A stretch of 64,000 nucleotides of DNA from Schistocerca nitens (GCF_023898315.1 NC_064622.1:270125503-270189502); one strand, 5' to 3'. Positions 12,080 to 22,835 are shown, counted from the stretch's first letter. The notes: generated from the sequence alone by a model not told the origin. Program-made: numbers and translations.

Positions 12080-12187
12080 GTATGTATATGGTAAAACTTT
12101 GCCAAAATTTTGACGTGTCTCCTGTACCTGGATCAAATGATTTAGATTATGTATGTTATGAGACTAATAAACCACAATTCACAATTC

Positions 12188-12505
12188 TTTTGGTCACAGC
12201 CTTCATCAGCAAAAGAGAAATCCACACCATTCATACACACAAGCAAGCACACCTTGTGCGTGCATGACCGCCACCTCCCACATCTCAGGCCAGATGGAGA
12301 GGTGATTGTCATGTATGCATGAGGTGTGCATACTTGTGTGTATGAATGGTGTGTGTTTCTCTTTTGTTGATGAAGGCTGTGGCTGAAAGCTCTTCATAAG
12401 TGGCTTAGAATAAGGCCTGTTTGCAGCTTAACATGTCTTCCTTATGGTAAGTAACAATCTATATTTTTCTACATTATTGGTATCCCTACCTGGAGTTTCC
12501 ATTGT
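12188..12505 (+). mobile_element. Penelope-type tail fragment containing a long hairpin
   Basis: The end (about 12420-12505) reads 'cagcttaacatgtcttcc', 'gtaagtaacaatctat' and 'gagtttccattgtttga', the same tail as at 21780-21860 and 58408-58498. The first part is an inverted repeat: 12193-12265 pairs with 12308-12383 with few mismatches around a 40-base loop. No coding region. It begins immediately after the LINE end. Confidence 0.6.
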
Positions 12506-13154
12506 TTGATTTTTATATAAATTTAAGTGAGCCTCTTGTATTGCACTTTAATGAAGTTTATATTTTTTTTACTTCTTACTACATTTCAACGACTTTATTC
12601 TATTGGAGCCATAAATCATATTATATATAATGAAAAAGTATGTAATCAGTATAACAAATGTAGCTTCACTCTTTTGGTAGAAACTGAATTTCATCTTCCT
12701 CCTTAAACATTGTCATTTTATGTGTAGCCATTTTTGCTAACATGGAAGTTATACCTAGTGTGCTGATGAATATGTCTTTACAATCTCCCTCCCCCCCCCC
12801 CCTCCCAATACTTTTCAGAAGCTCTTAGAAGGTTAAAACTTCCAAGAAATTGACCTCATCATGACGCATAAGCACTAAAGTGCTGCTTCAGTCAACCATA
12901 CTCAGGGTCAGTGCACAGTGTGCTTGGACTGCCATGGTGGTGTACCAGCGTGCTATGAATTTTAGCTGATACTGAATGGGTGTAAGGCATGTTTTAAAAT
13001 TTTATGTGATATCTGAATACCTACCTAAGTAATAAGCATTTTTAAGGTGTTGTTGACAGACTTAAGCATCAATTTTTTTTATTGAGTAATCAGCAACACA
13101 TTTTTGTTAAATGTATGTCATGTAATGGTTTCATTCTACTTGGTATTCCCACAG
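12506..13154. other. Intron or upstream sequence of the IR gene; no other gene
   Basis: AT-rich, with a poly-C tract near 12788-12800. The last 30 bases carry a pyrimidine-rich acceptor ending 'cccacag' at 13154. No other exon of the receptor can be recognised here. Confidence 0.5.
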
Positions 13155-13445
13155 CTATCAGAACAAAATGTTCTGCCCTTCAGTAAGTGGCTGCTGTTTC
13201 TCCCCAAGTTTGTCAGTGTCGATGTTCTGCTTGATGGGTTAGATATCTTTCTGAACTGTGAATTAATTGTGGCAAATGCAAGCAGCATAATGGAAGTGTA
13301 CAGAATGAGACATTGTCATACACTCCATAAAATTCCATACTGGACATATGATGCAAAAGATAGTCATATGAACATACCTAACGTGCCACTTGTTAAACGG
13401 AGAACAAATTTCCATGGTGTGACGCTGAAGGTTGCTGTTGGAAAG
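13155..13445 (+). CDS. Ionotropic receptor exon (N-terminal region to start of S1)
   Basis: 97 codons, phase 0 at both ends. The acceptor is 'ttcccacag' at 13146-13154 and the donor is GAAAG|gtaagt at 13446. The frame reads LSEQNVLPFSKWLLFLPK ... CELIVANASSIMEVYRMR ... RRTNFHGVTLKVAVGK. The last stretch (R-R-x-N-F-x-G-V-T-L-K-V-A-V) is the conserved entry into the S1 ligand-binding lobe of insect IRs, and the EVYRM-like segment fits the region ahead of it in IR75-type receptors. IRs are ligand-gated cation channels of sensory dendrites that detect acids, amines and other chemicals. Translation stays open upstream of the acceptor, but the splice site and protein similarity favour 13155 as the exon start. 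Assignment to IR75 is a guess; IR is firm in combination with the next three exons. Confidence 0.85.
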
Positions 13446-14139
13446 GTAAGTAGAAGTGCACTAGAGCTAAACGTATATAGAAAAAAAGTGAAAACACACA
13501 TAATATAGTAAGATGTGACTATTATTTGTAGGGAATAAATTATGCTGTATCTCAGGTATTTCAGTTTCTATATAGCTGTTTCCTTTTCACTCTTTTGTAA
13601 CTACAGACAAATTATTAAGTGGTGAAGTAGCTACATTCATGAAACTGATTAATACTGACAACAGTATTAGCAGATGGTTTATATGTGCACATTTTTATTA
13701 TTTGTGGATTCCTGAGACAAAAATGACACTACTTCATCAACTTTCAACTGAATCTCTACATTGAACCAAGTGTTTGCCAACAGATTTCACAGTGTTATCA
13801 TGTTGTCTCAATTTCACTGTTTTTATATATCATCATCATCATCATTATTAGTTAGTTCAATGACATGATGGTGTGGTCATCTTGAGTCACTGTGCAACAT
13901 AGGATTGCAGTAGGTTCTTCAGCTTCCTGTTGCCAACTGAATTCAGCTTCCTTACATTAATCCCTGTCCCATCTGTCCAGTGATCATTGCCTCAGTCTTC
14001 TTTTGGTAAATTGGGCTGTAATCTAATATTTGTTTTGATCAGCTGTCTTTCTTGTCCAATTCAATTTACATTTTTTCCCCTAGGAGTGCTGAAAATAGTT
14101 TTGGAGTTTCAGGGGCACCTTCTTTTACATTGTAGGTCA
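13446..14139 (+). other. IR intron, proximal part
   Basis: Start of the 14.3-kb intron between 13446 and 27754 (gtaagt to gcag). This part holds no recognised element; there is a short (ATC)n run near 13830-13845. Confidence 0.7.
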
Positions 14140-14356
14140 TGGGGAAAGGCATGGTAATTACAATGTTAAATAATAACTCACACTCCTGTCACTTACTATG
14201 AATACTTCTATTCTCCCAGCATAAGCACAATGCAAAGATACAGTTGTTCTTGCTACAGTAGGACAGCGATATTATTATTAGGTGGTGGTGGTGGTGGTGG
14301 TGGTGGTGGTGTGGGGGGCAGGGGGGTAGAGCCAGTGGTTCTATGTCCCCACAGAG
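14140..14356 (-). repeat. LTR-like segment of the gypsy element, with (GTG)n
   Basis: Shares 'tcacttactatgaatactt', 'gttgttcttgct' and 'gtagagccagtgg' with 59160-59347, where the sequence stands alone. Its position just beyond the end of pol fits a 3' LTR. A (GTG)n run at 14281-14310 and a poly-C run at about 14357-14374 follow or interrupt it. Confidence 0.6.
14281..14310. repeat. (GTG)n microsatellite
   Basis: Ten GTG units, giving a poly-histidine or poly-proline frame on the minus strand. The expansion is absent from the related sequence at 59.3 kb, so it arose after the copies separated. Confidence 0.95.
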
Positions 14357-14754
14357 CCCCCCCCCCCCCCCCCCACAAGTGTGGAGCACAGTGACTGGTG
14401 TACGTCATGATGCGTTGTCCCGCTGGCAGTGGCAAGGGGCAACATATCGTAGCCCGCCAGGTGCATGGGCGGCTGTAAAGGGCGGCCCTTGGCATCAGCA
14501 ACAGTGCCAATGGGGCAGTAGTGGTGTCCATTGAGGTGATGGTAGGTGCTGGTGTGTTGTCCATTGTTGGTGAGGCTGTCGGTCTGCCGGCAGCAGTGTT
14601 CAGGGTGACAGTCGTCGTTATTAAGTGCTCGGGTCAACATGAGCATCCAAAGAAAGAGTGGATTTCAGACCTGCTGTGTTTGTCATAGGCATAATGGGTG
14701 TGGAGTGCTCTAATGACCTCAATATCTTGCAGTAGCCCAACTGTCTATCTGTCT

Positions 14755-15770
14755 ATTGTTGAATTTAGCAAATGTCTTCTAGGAGCTGGTCTCGCAGATC
14801 TAGGCACACTGTAAATTGATGTGGAGTTGGGCCTGGTGGAGGGTAAACACTGGGTGTGTCCACTAAAGTCAACGCACATTTTAGGCGGTTCAGTGACTCT
14901 GTTGCCATTTTTCAACAGCTTGTACAGGCCACTGTACATGGGGTGGAGTGTGGGTTTGACAGTGTCAGTCCTGATCATGATGTGTGTACACATTTGGTGA
15001 TCGTTGTCAAGAAAGATAGTTGGTTAGGCATCGTGAAATGGCAGTGGGATGCGGACGTGGCAGATGTGATTCCTGACGTGTTTTACTATGTCTGGCTGGT
15101 TGATGTGCATGGGGTTGGTGGTTTGTGATATGAATTCTGCTGGAAAGATGATCAGTTCTCCATAGAGCACCTCTGCTAGTGAGCCATCCAGATCTTCTAT
15201 ATAGGCAGCTCATATGCCCACCAGCACCCAGGGGGGGGGCCTCCGTCCACTCTGCATCATGGCATACGAGCGCTTTCTTGAGGGTACTGTGCCGCCATTC
15301 CACAAATCCACCAGATTGTGGATGGTAGGCCATTGCGTGGAACCTGCTGCACCCACAGAGGCAGCAGAGTTTGGACAACAGGGCTGGCTCAAACTGCTGG
15401 CCCTAGTCAGTTGTCAGGGCCCTGGGCAGCAGAAGTGTGCAATCCATAGTGTAACAAAAGCTCAGGTGGTGGTGTCAGCCGAGATGCCAGTCAGAGCTGT
15501 GGCCTCCACCCATCAAGTCGTCCTTTGGGAGTGGGCCCACCATGTCTATGTGGACATGTTTGAAGCAGCCCTTCGGGATGGGGAATTTCCTGGAGGGTGG
15601 TTGGGTGTGACATCACTTCTTGGCTCTTTGGCATTGGATGCAGGCTCTCATCCATGCAGTACAGTCCCATTTAATGTTAGTCCAAACAAAACATTCCATT
15701 ATGAGTTCCATTGTTGGGCGTACTCCAGGGTGAGGCAAGTTGTGGAGGAGATCGAAAACTATCTTCCTGA
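14755..15770 (-). pseudogene. gypsy integrase and pol C-terminus (decayed)
   Basis: Integrase, which joins the cDNA to the chromosome. From 15770 down the minus strand shows a zinc-finger-like part (LLHNLPHPGVRPT, then W-x-R-A-C-I-Q-C-Q-R-A-K near 15620), the catalytic core (WVEATALTGISADT near 15490, then the GCSRFHAMAYHPQSGGFVEW stretch near 15350-15290), and WTEAPP (near 15240). At 14990-14755 the tail carries DTVKPTLHPMYSGLYKLLK, typical of the gypsy pol C-terminus. Several frames are needed. The plus-strand open frame of 228 codons at 15214-15900 is the antisense shadow of this domain. Confidence 0.85.
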
Positions 15771-15872
15771 AGTTCTATGGGATGACTGGTCGGTCATTGC
15801 CTATTATATGGATACATTGCACCTAACTAGTTTGGTTGTGTCTGCAATGGTGCACTGCTTGAGCTGGAGGCC
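15763..15872 (+). repeat. Inverted repeat arm 1 (pairs with 19664-19773)
   Basis: About 110 bp beginning 'actatcttcctgaagttct' and ending 'gcttgagctgg'. The reverse complement occurs at 19664-19773 with a few substitutions and one small length difference. It lies at the border of RNase H and integrase in the gypsy element. Confidence 0.85.
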
Positions 15873-16204
15873 CATTGTGTGTCCACATAGCAGATTTTGA
15901 ATATCAATGTCAGTTTCTTGTGCCTCCATTAGTTGGTCAAAGTCAAGGTATGCTGATGTGGTGGCAAGTCAAGAGAGGTAGTCGGCCAACTTGGTTTCTG
16001 CTCCCCGTACATAGTAAACATCCATACTATATTGTGAAATCAAGTCTAGGTGGCAGGATTGTTGAGGGGATGTATTGGCTGGCGGGTTTTTAATATACTC
16101 TGCCAGAGGATGGTGGTCTATGTAGATAGTAAGTGGCTGGCCCTTGACGTGATCTTTGAAGTACCGAACTGCTGGCTATATCACCAAAAGCTCATGGTTG
16201 AAGA

Positions 16205-17213
16205 TTAACAACATTTTCTGGGAATTGGAAAGTTTCTGTGAGAAAAACCATAGATGTTGGGTTCCACTGCAGTCTTCCTGTCATAGCTCTGCCACATTGT
16301 CGGGTCGCTTGCATCAGCCGTTATAACCATATGGGCACCCAGTGATGAGTGTGTCAGGGTGGTGGTCTGAGCGAGCTCAGTTCTGATGTTCTCAAAAGCT
16401 GTTTGTGTACCAGGAGTCCAAGTGAGCTTAAGTTTTCTTGACAAGTTCTTGTTGCGGAGTGATTCTGTGAGTGGCAGAAGTGTTTCTGCGGCATAGGGGA
16501 GGTGTTAGTAAAAATTAATTACCCCTAAAAATGGTGCAACTCCTGATAGCCCACAGGGGGTGGCAGGTTCCAGATTTGGTCTATCTTTTCCGGGGTGGAG
16601 TAGATGCCCGATGCGCCAAAGAGGTGGCCTACGAATGTAGGAGTTGCCGGAGTTCGTACTGTCCTGATTGACCACAACACCATGCTCTGCTAGTTTGTCG
16701 AATACCACTTGGAGGTGTTTCTCATGATCTTGAGCTGTTTGTGAGAAGATAATTACATCACTCAAGTAACAACAGTAAAAGGGCATGGTAAAAACCAAAG
16801 CTGTCAATGAACCATTGTGAACTCTGGGGTGCGTTCTTTAGTCTGAAGGGTAAAAAGAGGAATTCAGATAGGCCAAATTGTGTAATTATTGTCATCTTTG
16901 GGATGTCGTCTGTGGCCATTGGGATCTGTGAATAAGCTCTTTTGTAGTCAATTGCCCTAAATATGCTTGCACCAGCCGCTTCCTGGGAGAAGTCCTGAAT
17001 ATTGGGCACTGGGTAACTACTAACAATGGTACGCACATTCAAATGTCTATAGTTCCCACACAGGCGCCAAGTTTTATCTTTTTTCATTCTTATAGCAATT
17101 AGTGAGGCCCGCACATGGTCTGATGGCCTGATGGTGCCCTTGCATAACAGTCCCTTGATCGCGGCCTTGGCTGCCTTTAGTTTGTGAGGGGTGAGGTGGT
17201 GGGGCAGCGTCAA
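16205..17213 (-). pseudogene. gypsy reverse transcriptase and RNase H (decayed)
   Basis: The RT begins at 17213 with LPHHLTPHKLKAAKAAIKGL. Then come KKDKTWRLCGNYRHLN, SSYPVPNIQDF, RAIDYKRAYSQIPMA (catalytic Asp), and QFGLSEFLFLPFRLKNAPQS. After a shift near 16790 the YVDD box is replaced by CCYLSDVIIFSQTAQDHEKH; the second Asp is retained but the box is changed to YLSD. RNase H starts at 16444 (LKLTWTPGTQTAFENIR) and includes ITADASDPTMW (near 16335). Stops and shifts make it inactive. Confidence 0.88.
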
Positions 17214-17559
17214 ACCAGTGAATCAGGGCTAGTATTAATTCTGTTTTCAGTACCATCATGTATGACATTAATCTTCTTATGGGGCTGATGTGGAATAGCA
17301 TGGGAGGCACACAATCTGCTCGTGGAGGCGATATTACTGTTTACACTCGACCCACTCGCGAGAACAATATCACTGTTTTCATGCAGCTCGCTCATGGAAG
17401 CATCATCACCAGAAGTAAGAGCCACGGGACCGACCTGTGGTTATGAAGGGTTGGCAGCAACATGGGCAGATGGCTCTCATTGTTGCTGGTGCCATGACAG
17501 CTGTTGCTGTGTCATGTGCAGTGACTCAGAGCAGTGGTTGTGGAGGTGTTTGTTAGCTG

Positions 17560-18040
17560 CCTGTGATCTGGCACTGGTTGCAGTGGAGGTTGGTGTATGC
17601 AGAAGTCATGGTTTTAAGATCCTTGAACAATGCCTGACACTTTAGCATGGGGTCCAGTACTGTTTCAGAGGTAGGAGGAGAAGGTGGCAGAGTCTCATCC
17701 ATCTGTAGGTGGTCACTGCTTACTCCACTGATTAGCATGCAGATGTCATGTAGTAGTAAGGCCCTACCCAGGTCTGGCAGAAGATTATAATGGCTCAAAA
17801 AATCTGCACCCTACACGGACACTACAATGTTAGCCATGTAAAACATCCACAGGAGAGGGGTGTGGTTGTCCAGTTGAACTGTGATAGGGGCCATGCCTAT
17901 CACAGGAATCACTGAATCGTTCATGGCATGTAGTTGCTTAGCAGATGGTGTACGTTTTCCAGGTGCCAGCTGAAATGCAGCATGCCAACATTGGTGCCTG
18001 TGTCGACTAGGAAGTTCGCTCTAAGCTGGTTGTCGTAGAC
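17560..18040 (-). pseudogene. gypsy aspartic protease region (decayed)
   Basis: On the minus strand near 18035-17985 is FLVDTGTNVG, the retroviral-type protease active site (D-T-G). The downstream end of the protease reads GADFLSHYNLLPDLGRALLL (17815-17755), the usual boundary before RT. In-frame stops lie between them. Confidence 0.8.
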
Positions 18041-18359
18041 GAAGAGCTGCGTGCTGTTAGAATGTAGACACAAGATATGATGAGTGTTCTCACGTTTCGT
18101 AGTGAAGAAGCTTGGAGCAGGGGAGCAACCCGATGCTCCTGTGTCAGGTCACTGTACTAGTTTGGATAGTTGTAGGGTGGATGACCGTGGTGTGTGTTGG
18201 CACTGAAGCATGCATGGAACCAGCAGTGGTGATGCGGCTGGGTAGGCACAGCATCCTGACTGGGTGAGTTATTGTGAGAGTTAGGCACGGGTCAACAGCC
18301 AGGCGTGAATGCGGCAGGTGGTTGTTTACATTGCACTACAAACGTAGTGCCTGCATCCA

Positions 18360-19403
18360 TCATGGTATCTGATTGTTTGTGCTCTGCTGCTGCGGGGTCT
18401 TGCCAGGCTGCTGCAGGCATGGTGTGGAAGGGCTCGGCTGAAGTCGGGGCAGCTCAGTGACTGTCGGATGGCTGGGCACTGCGCAGCGAGCACTGTGCAG
18501 TAGTCTCCATGAGTGCAGCCAGTGTGCAGGCTGGCACAGGCTGGCTGTAGATGCAACCAGTGTTGACATCAGTGCAAGAGACGATATGAGCATTTATCAA
18601 GGCATGATGTTGCGTGAGGGCAAGCATCTGGTTGACAAGGCATAACCATATTTGCAGCGGTTTGTCCTCGTGCATCATCATGGTCGTCTGTACATTTTCA
18701 GGCAGCTTGAGAAGCTATAGTGACCAGAGAGCATGATCTGGTAAGACGTTTATGTTGATTTGGAGGTGTAACTTGCGCCAGAGTGGTGACAGGGCATTGT
18801 GGCCCAGCAACGTCTCAGTGATGGCTAGGTGGAGTTGTTCTTCAGGTGAATGTCACAGGTGCTGTAGTATGAGTGTCTTCACTGTCTTGTTGTATCTGTC
18901 AGTGGTTGATGTGTGCGACAGGAGGTCGCTGATGAGATCAGTGTTGGTGTGGAGGTGGTTCAAAAGCACCAAAAACTAGTCACGGTTGTCTGTGTCCCAG
19001 TGACAGCATCATGCCCTCTGAGTGCAATCCATACATGCAGAGAATCAAATTGTAGTGGCGGCAGATGTAACTTGGTGCATGGCCAGTGATAATCTGCCTG
19101 GTGGCAAGGGTCTGGGACCAATATGAGGTTGTTGTAACCATGCAAAGTACATGGTGTGGGTTCACAAACACTGTCTGGTGGTGCTGATAGAGGCAGCAGG
19201 TAGCATCGCAGGGTGGTAGTCACGGTAGGTGTGTTGGTAATGCAGGTCTCGTTACTGATCATAACAGGATGCAGTGCAGGTACCACGGCTAATGCTTCGG
19301 CTTTGTGGAGGATGGAATTATAGTGGGATACCAAGGAATGCGGCATGGTGGACAGGTCCTGGTTGGTGGCAATCCTGGCAAATGATGCATCAGCGTAGAT
19401 CAC
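18360..19403 (-). pseudogene. gypsy gag region (decayed)
   Basis: Capsid-like part of the element. The minus strand starts near 19403 with a short acidic lead, has KLHLPPLQFDSLHVWIALRG near 19070 and, further on, KLPENVQTTMMMHEDKPL (near 18705-18650), which is the L-P-x-x-V-Q motif of arthropod gypsy gag. The zinc knuckle is not recognisable. Several frames are needed. Confidence 0.7.
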
Positions 19404-19663
19404 CCAACACGGCAGCTGTTATAGGTACTCCTCATGTTCCCATGATGTGTGGGTCATAATTCAGGTCAGGCTCACTGTATTGATGTGCTGTGGTTGTGAG
19501 GTGTGAAAACTCTGCATGGTTGCAGGTACACATAGTGTGCCTGCTTGTTGAGTGGCATCATGTGGCAGGGGTGGCCTGGAGTGCAGTGCGGCTGTTGTCA
19601 GTGCGACGTTGTCATGGTGAAGTGACACAGGTTGCAGAGCAGCGATACTAAGTGTGACATACC

Positions 19664-19773
19664 CAGCTCAAGCAGTGCACCATTGCAGGCACAACCAAAC
19701 TAATTTGGTGCAACGTATCTCATAGTAGGCAATGACCAGTCATCCCACAGAACTTCAGGAAGATAGTATGGTG
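19664..19773 (-). repeat. Inverted repeat arm 2 (pairs with 15763-15872)
   Basis: Reverse complement of the gypsy pol segment at 15763-15872. It lies outside the 5' side of the same element, in the place where a 5' LTR would be expected. Confidence 0.85.
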
Positions 19774-20194
19774 TCATGCAGAACATAAAGTTCAAGTCTG
19801 GCACAGGAAGTTCACTTGTAGAACAGATTAGTCCACAATAACCCATAAATACCAGTTCTCTGCAATGGGAGGCAGTCATATATAGTGGTGATTGTTCGTC
19901 AACAATTGTGGTTCTCTGGAGGGTACCCATAATTTGGTACATTGGACACAGGATATTGATATGAGCTGAGTCATTAGAATGAAAATGAGTGTAATGTAGT
20001 TCATGAACGCCGTCCTTAGTAGCAGTGTTTAAGTGGGAGGTGGGGATGGTGGCAGGCAACCATTGTCCACTGTGTGTGGTCACTGTTGATATAGCACACT
20101 AATTAAGGGTGTGGCAGCCTTTGTCTCACCGCCTTTACTGATAAGATTGTACTTGATTCACAATTTAGTGTGTTCATCCTAAGCTAACCTATTC
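19774..20194. other. No gene recognised
   Basis: Between the gypsy-derived inverted arm and the Penelope element. A minus-strand frame of about 127 codons (20083-19700) has no similarity I recognise; part of it crosses the inverted arm. Confidence 0.4.
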
Positions 20195-20794
20195 ATGGAC
20201 CATCTAGAGGAATCTTTCCTAAAAACCCAGAATCCTAAACCCCTCCCCTGGTTCAGATTCATTGATGACATCTTTGCTATCTGGATTGAAGGCGAGGATA
20301 CCTTATTCAGATTCCTCCAGAACCTCAACAACTTCTCCCCCATTTGCTTCACCTGGTTCTACTCAACCCAACAAGCCACGTTCCTAGATGTTGACCTTCA
20401 CCTCAGAGATGGCTACATCAGTACCTCTGTCCATATCAAACCTACTAACCACCAGCAATACCTCCACTTTGACAGCTGCCACCCACTCCATATCAAGAAG
20501 TCCCTTCCATACAGCCTAGCCACCTGTGGTCATCGCATCTGCAGTGATGAGCAGTCCCTCTCAAAATATACCGAGGGTCTCACTGAAGCCTTCACTGACC
20601 ATAATTATCCTCCCATCCAAGTACAAAAACAAATCTTCTGTGCCTTATCTTCCCAGTCTCCCAGCCCCTTCCACCAAAGTCCCACAGTCCAGCTACAAAG
20701 GAGCATTCCCCTCGTAACTCAGTACTATCCAGGACTGGGAGCAACTGAATTACATTCTCAGCCAGGGTTTCTATTACCTGCTGTCATGCCCTGA
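20195..20794 (+). pseudogene. Penelope reverse transcriptase, C-terminal half
   Basis: PLPWFRFIDDIFAIWIEGED (near 20235-20300) holds the RT catalytic box as F-I-D-D. It is followed by FLQNLNNFSPICFTW, then ATFLDVDLHLRDG, VHIKPTNHQQYLHFDSCHP (the K-P-T and S-C-H-P hallmark of Penelope) and GHRICSDEQSL. The frame ends at a TGA at 20792-20794 just ahead of the endonuclease part. The N-terminal RT motifs are absent because the copy is truncated. Confidence 0.92.
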
Positions 20795-20802
20795 AATGAG
20801 AA

Positions 20803-21342
20803 ATGTCCTGCCCACTATCCTTCCCACCCCTCCTACCATGGTATTCCGCCATCCACCAAACCTACACAATGTACTCATCCATCCTTACACAACCCCTTCT
20901 CCCAATCCCTTACCTCATGGCTCATACCCCCTGTAATAGACCTAGATGCAAGACCTGTCTCATACATCCTCCTACCACCACCTACTCCATTCCGGTCACT
21001 AACATCACCTATCCTATCAAAGGCAGGACTACCTGTGAAACCAGTCATGTGATTTACATGCTAAGCTGCAGCCTCTGTGCTGCATTCTATGTAGACATGA
21101 CAACCAACAAGCTGCCTGTCCACATGAATGGTCACCAACAAACTGTGGCCAAAAAACAAGTGGACCACCCTGTTGCTGAACACGCTGCCAAACATGATAT
21201 CCCTCATCTCAATGACTGCTTCACAGCCTGTGCCATATGGATCCTTCCCACCAACACCAGCTTTTCTGAATTGCGCAGGTGGGAACTTTCCCTGCAATAC
21301 ATCCTATGTTCCCGTAACCCTCCTGGCCTCAACCTTCGTTAG
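20803..21342 (+). pseudogene. Penelope GIY-YIG endonuclease domain
   Basis: About 180 codons in one frame. Cysteine-rich linker: PCNRPRCKTCLIHPPTT. Nuclease core: VIYMLSCSLCAAFYVDMTTN, where family members have G-x-x-Y-x-I-x-C-x-x-C-x-x-x-Y-I-G; the first Tyr is kept, but the second motif has become FYVD. Later VDHPVAEHAAKHD and LRRWELSLQYILCSR carry the conserved H-x-x-x-H and E-x-x-x-I segments. It ends at the TAG at 21340-21342. The altered core suggests it is inactive. Confidence 0.88.
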
Positions 21343-21661
21343 TCACTGTCCTCACCCATCCAGCCTCCTCCCTGTTCCCATTCCAGCACTACACAGCCAT
21401 CATTTCACCACCACACCCAGTGTTTTAATTTCTTTGTATTTCTTTTATTTCTCTCCTTTCCGCTACTTACCCCTTCCCCCCTGTGCACCTTCTCTCCTGC
21501 CCTCCATCTAAACTGCAACACTTCACTGTCTGCCACTCCCACCATACTATCCCTCCCCCTCCCCACCACAGCCTCCCTCCTCCTTACCCCCACCTAGTCG
21601 CCAGTCCCATCATGCACTGGTGCTGCTGTTCGCAGTGTGGTTTCAGCTCTCTGAGACTGCA

Positions 21662-21664
<3 letters not shown>

Positions 21665-21707
<43 letters not shown>
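21665..21707. repeat. (TG)n microsatellite
   Basis: About 21 GT units in the Penelope 3' tail. Confidence 0.95.
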
Positions 21708-21708
<1 letters not shown>

Positions 21709-22079
21709 CTATGCTGACAAAGGCCTTAATGGCCAAAAGCTTTAACTGTGTGAATCTTTTTGTTGTGCCTATCGCTACTCAGCATCTCCGCTATATTGTG
21801 AGTAGCAACATTCCTTCTCTGGTATTGTTACATTCTATCCTCGATTTTCCATTGTTTGATTTCTTTTTTGCTTCAAGCAATTCCAAACAGCCCTTATGTC
21901 TTACATTGCCTAGATACATAAAAAAATTAAAAATCTACATATACATATCTGCACTGCATTTAATGTAATTTATTGGTCTATTCTAAAACTTGTAGTGACA
22001 TAAAAAGTGAAATGACCGGGAGACCTACATATATGTAGCACACATGTAAAGGGTATCCTAGCCTACAATGTGATCTGGA

Positions 22080-22835
22080 TTACCTGCACACATTTAGATC
22101 AAGATCTTCCTTCCCACTGTTGAGATGTGTGATGACATGTTGAATCAACATCTTCTTGTACTTTGCTTTTGTAGCAGCTATAATGTCCAAGACCAGAGGC
22201 TGAAGATGGCTTTTACAATTTGCTGGAAAGAAATATGAGTTCAATGTTGTTGAACTGTAGTGCCAGATCATGAGTTGAACAACTGTCCAGAAGCCAAAGT
22301 ATTTTCCTCTTTGTGGGCATTAATTCTATTTGTGGTGACTCTTGAAGAGGTTTCCAGTCATCCATGCCTTCTTATTTGACACACAGGCAATGGGATATGA
22401 TTTTGCTCCCATGAAACATCAAGGCTTTGCTGACTTCCCACTCATTAGTGACCATATTTTATCAGAGCCACCTGCATTTGCAGTAAAGAGCACCATCAAT
22501 CTTTGCTTGTTTCTCTTTCCCCCAAAGCAGGGGTTGCACTTAAATGCCAATGTTTTGCCTGGCATAAAGTTAAATAAAAGTCCTGTTTCATCTGTGCTGT
22601 AAGTATCTTTCAGACTGTATTTTGCACTTAGACTTGGAACATCACATTCATTATAACATTCTATGGTAACATCACTGATACTGTTAACCTCTACACAAAC
22701 TATGTTGGCAGTACCACCACATCTTATTCAGAAGCAGAGCAACCACCCAGAAGCAGCACAAAAGTTTTCAACAGTTAACTTTTTGGAACTTCTAAAGTCT
22801 TTTCTTTTAGTATCATGCCCGAAATACATAGACGT
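22080..22835 (-). pseudogene. pogo/Tigger-type transposase, catalytic part
   Basis: Minus strand, several frames. Near 22800-22745 is KKLTVENFCAASGWLLCF (end of the CENP-B type DNA-binding region). At 22600-22440 are STDETGLLFNFMPGKTLAF, GGKRNKQRLMVLF and TANAGGSDKIW, the start of the DDE_1 catalytic domain with its first Asp. MTGNLFKSHH (near 22355) and PANCKSHLQPLVLDIIAATK (near 22215) mark the end. The region carrying the second Asp is degraded. The N-terminal part continues at 25666-25800, on the other side of an LTR element inserted at 22836-25665. Confidence 0.82.

Larger units (their letters stand above)
8431..12187 (+). mobile_element. Non-LTR retrotransposon (LINE), 5'-truncated, split by a mariner
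   Basis: A reverse-transcriptase LINE on the + strand with its endonuclease half missing at the 5' end. The body runs from about 8431 to a 3' end near 12187, where 'cacaattcacaattc' makes a short terminal repeat. A mariner element at 10339-11673 splits the C-terminal coding region; without it and one copy of the TA duplication, the LINE frame reads through (IYIYEIIIF). The 3' UTR carries a tandem duplication (11917-12079). One in-frame stop and two frameshifts make it inactive. The clade is unclear from eye inspection, probably the Jockey/CR1 group. Confidence 0.85.
14140..19420 (-). mobile_element. Ty3/gypsy LTR retrotransposon, decayed, minus strand
   Basis: Domains read right to left on the minus strand in the usual gypsy order: gag (19403-18360), protease (18040-17560), reverse transcriptase (17213-16505), RNase H (16444-16205), integrase (15770-14990), C-terminal tail (14990-14755), then an LTR-like segment (14140-14356) also found alone at 59103-59350. 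Every domain is broken by stops and shifts. No matching LTR was found on the 5' (right) side; instead a 110-bp piece of its own pol recurs there inverted (19664-19773). It lies in the first visible IR intron, opposite to the host gene. Confidence 0.85.
20195..21860 (+). mobile_element. Penelope-like retroelement, 5'-truncated
   Basis: Contains the C-terminal part of the Penelope RT, a GIY-YIG endonuclease and a 3' non-coding tail. The tail recurs in pieces at 1-414, 8366-8430, 12420-12505 and 58390-58498. The front half of the RT is missing. A (TG)n microsatellite at 21665-21707 sits inside the 3' tail. Penelope elements are retroelements related to telomerase that carry a GIY-YIG nuclease instead of an integrase. 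Confidence 0.9.

Noticed and set aside
13104..13154. ATG at 13104 as start codon of the receptor fragment
   Set aside because: The 17 codons before 13155 have no IR similarity, and a strong acceptor ends at 13154, so this is intron sequence.
14189..14646. Poly-His and poly-Pro frames near the GTG and C runs
   Set aside because: Simple-repeat translation inside an LTR-like segment.
15214..15900. Open frame of 228 codons on the + strand
   Set aside because: It is the exact antisense of the gypsy integrase, and the minus strand has the recognisable motifs.
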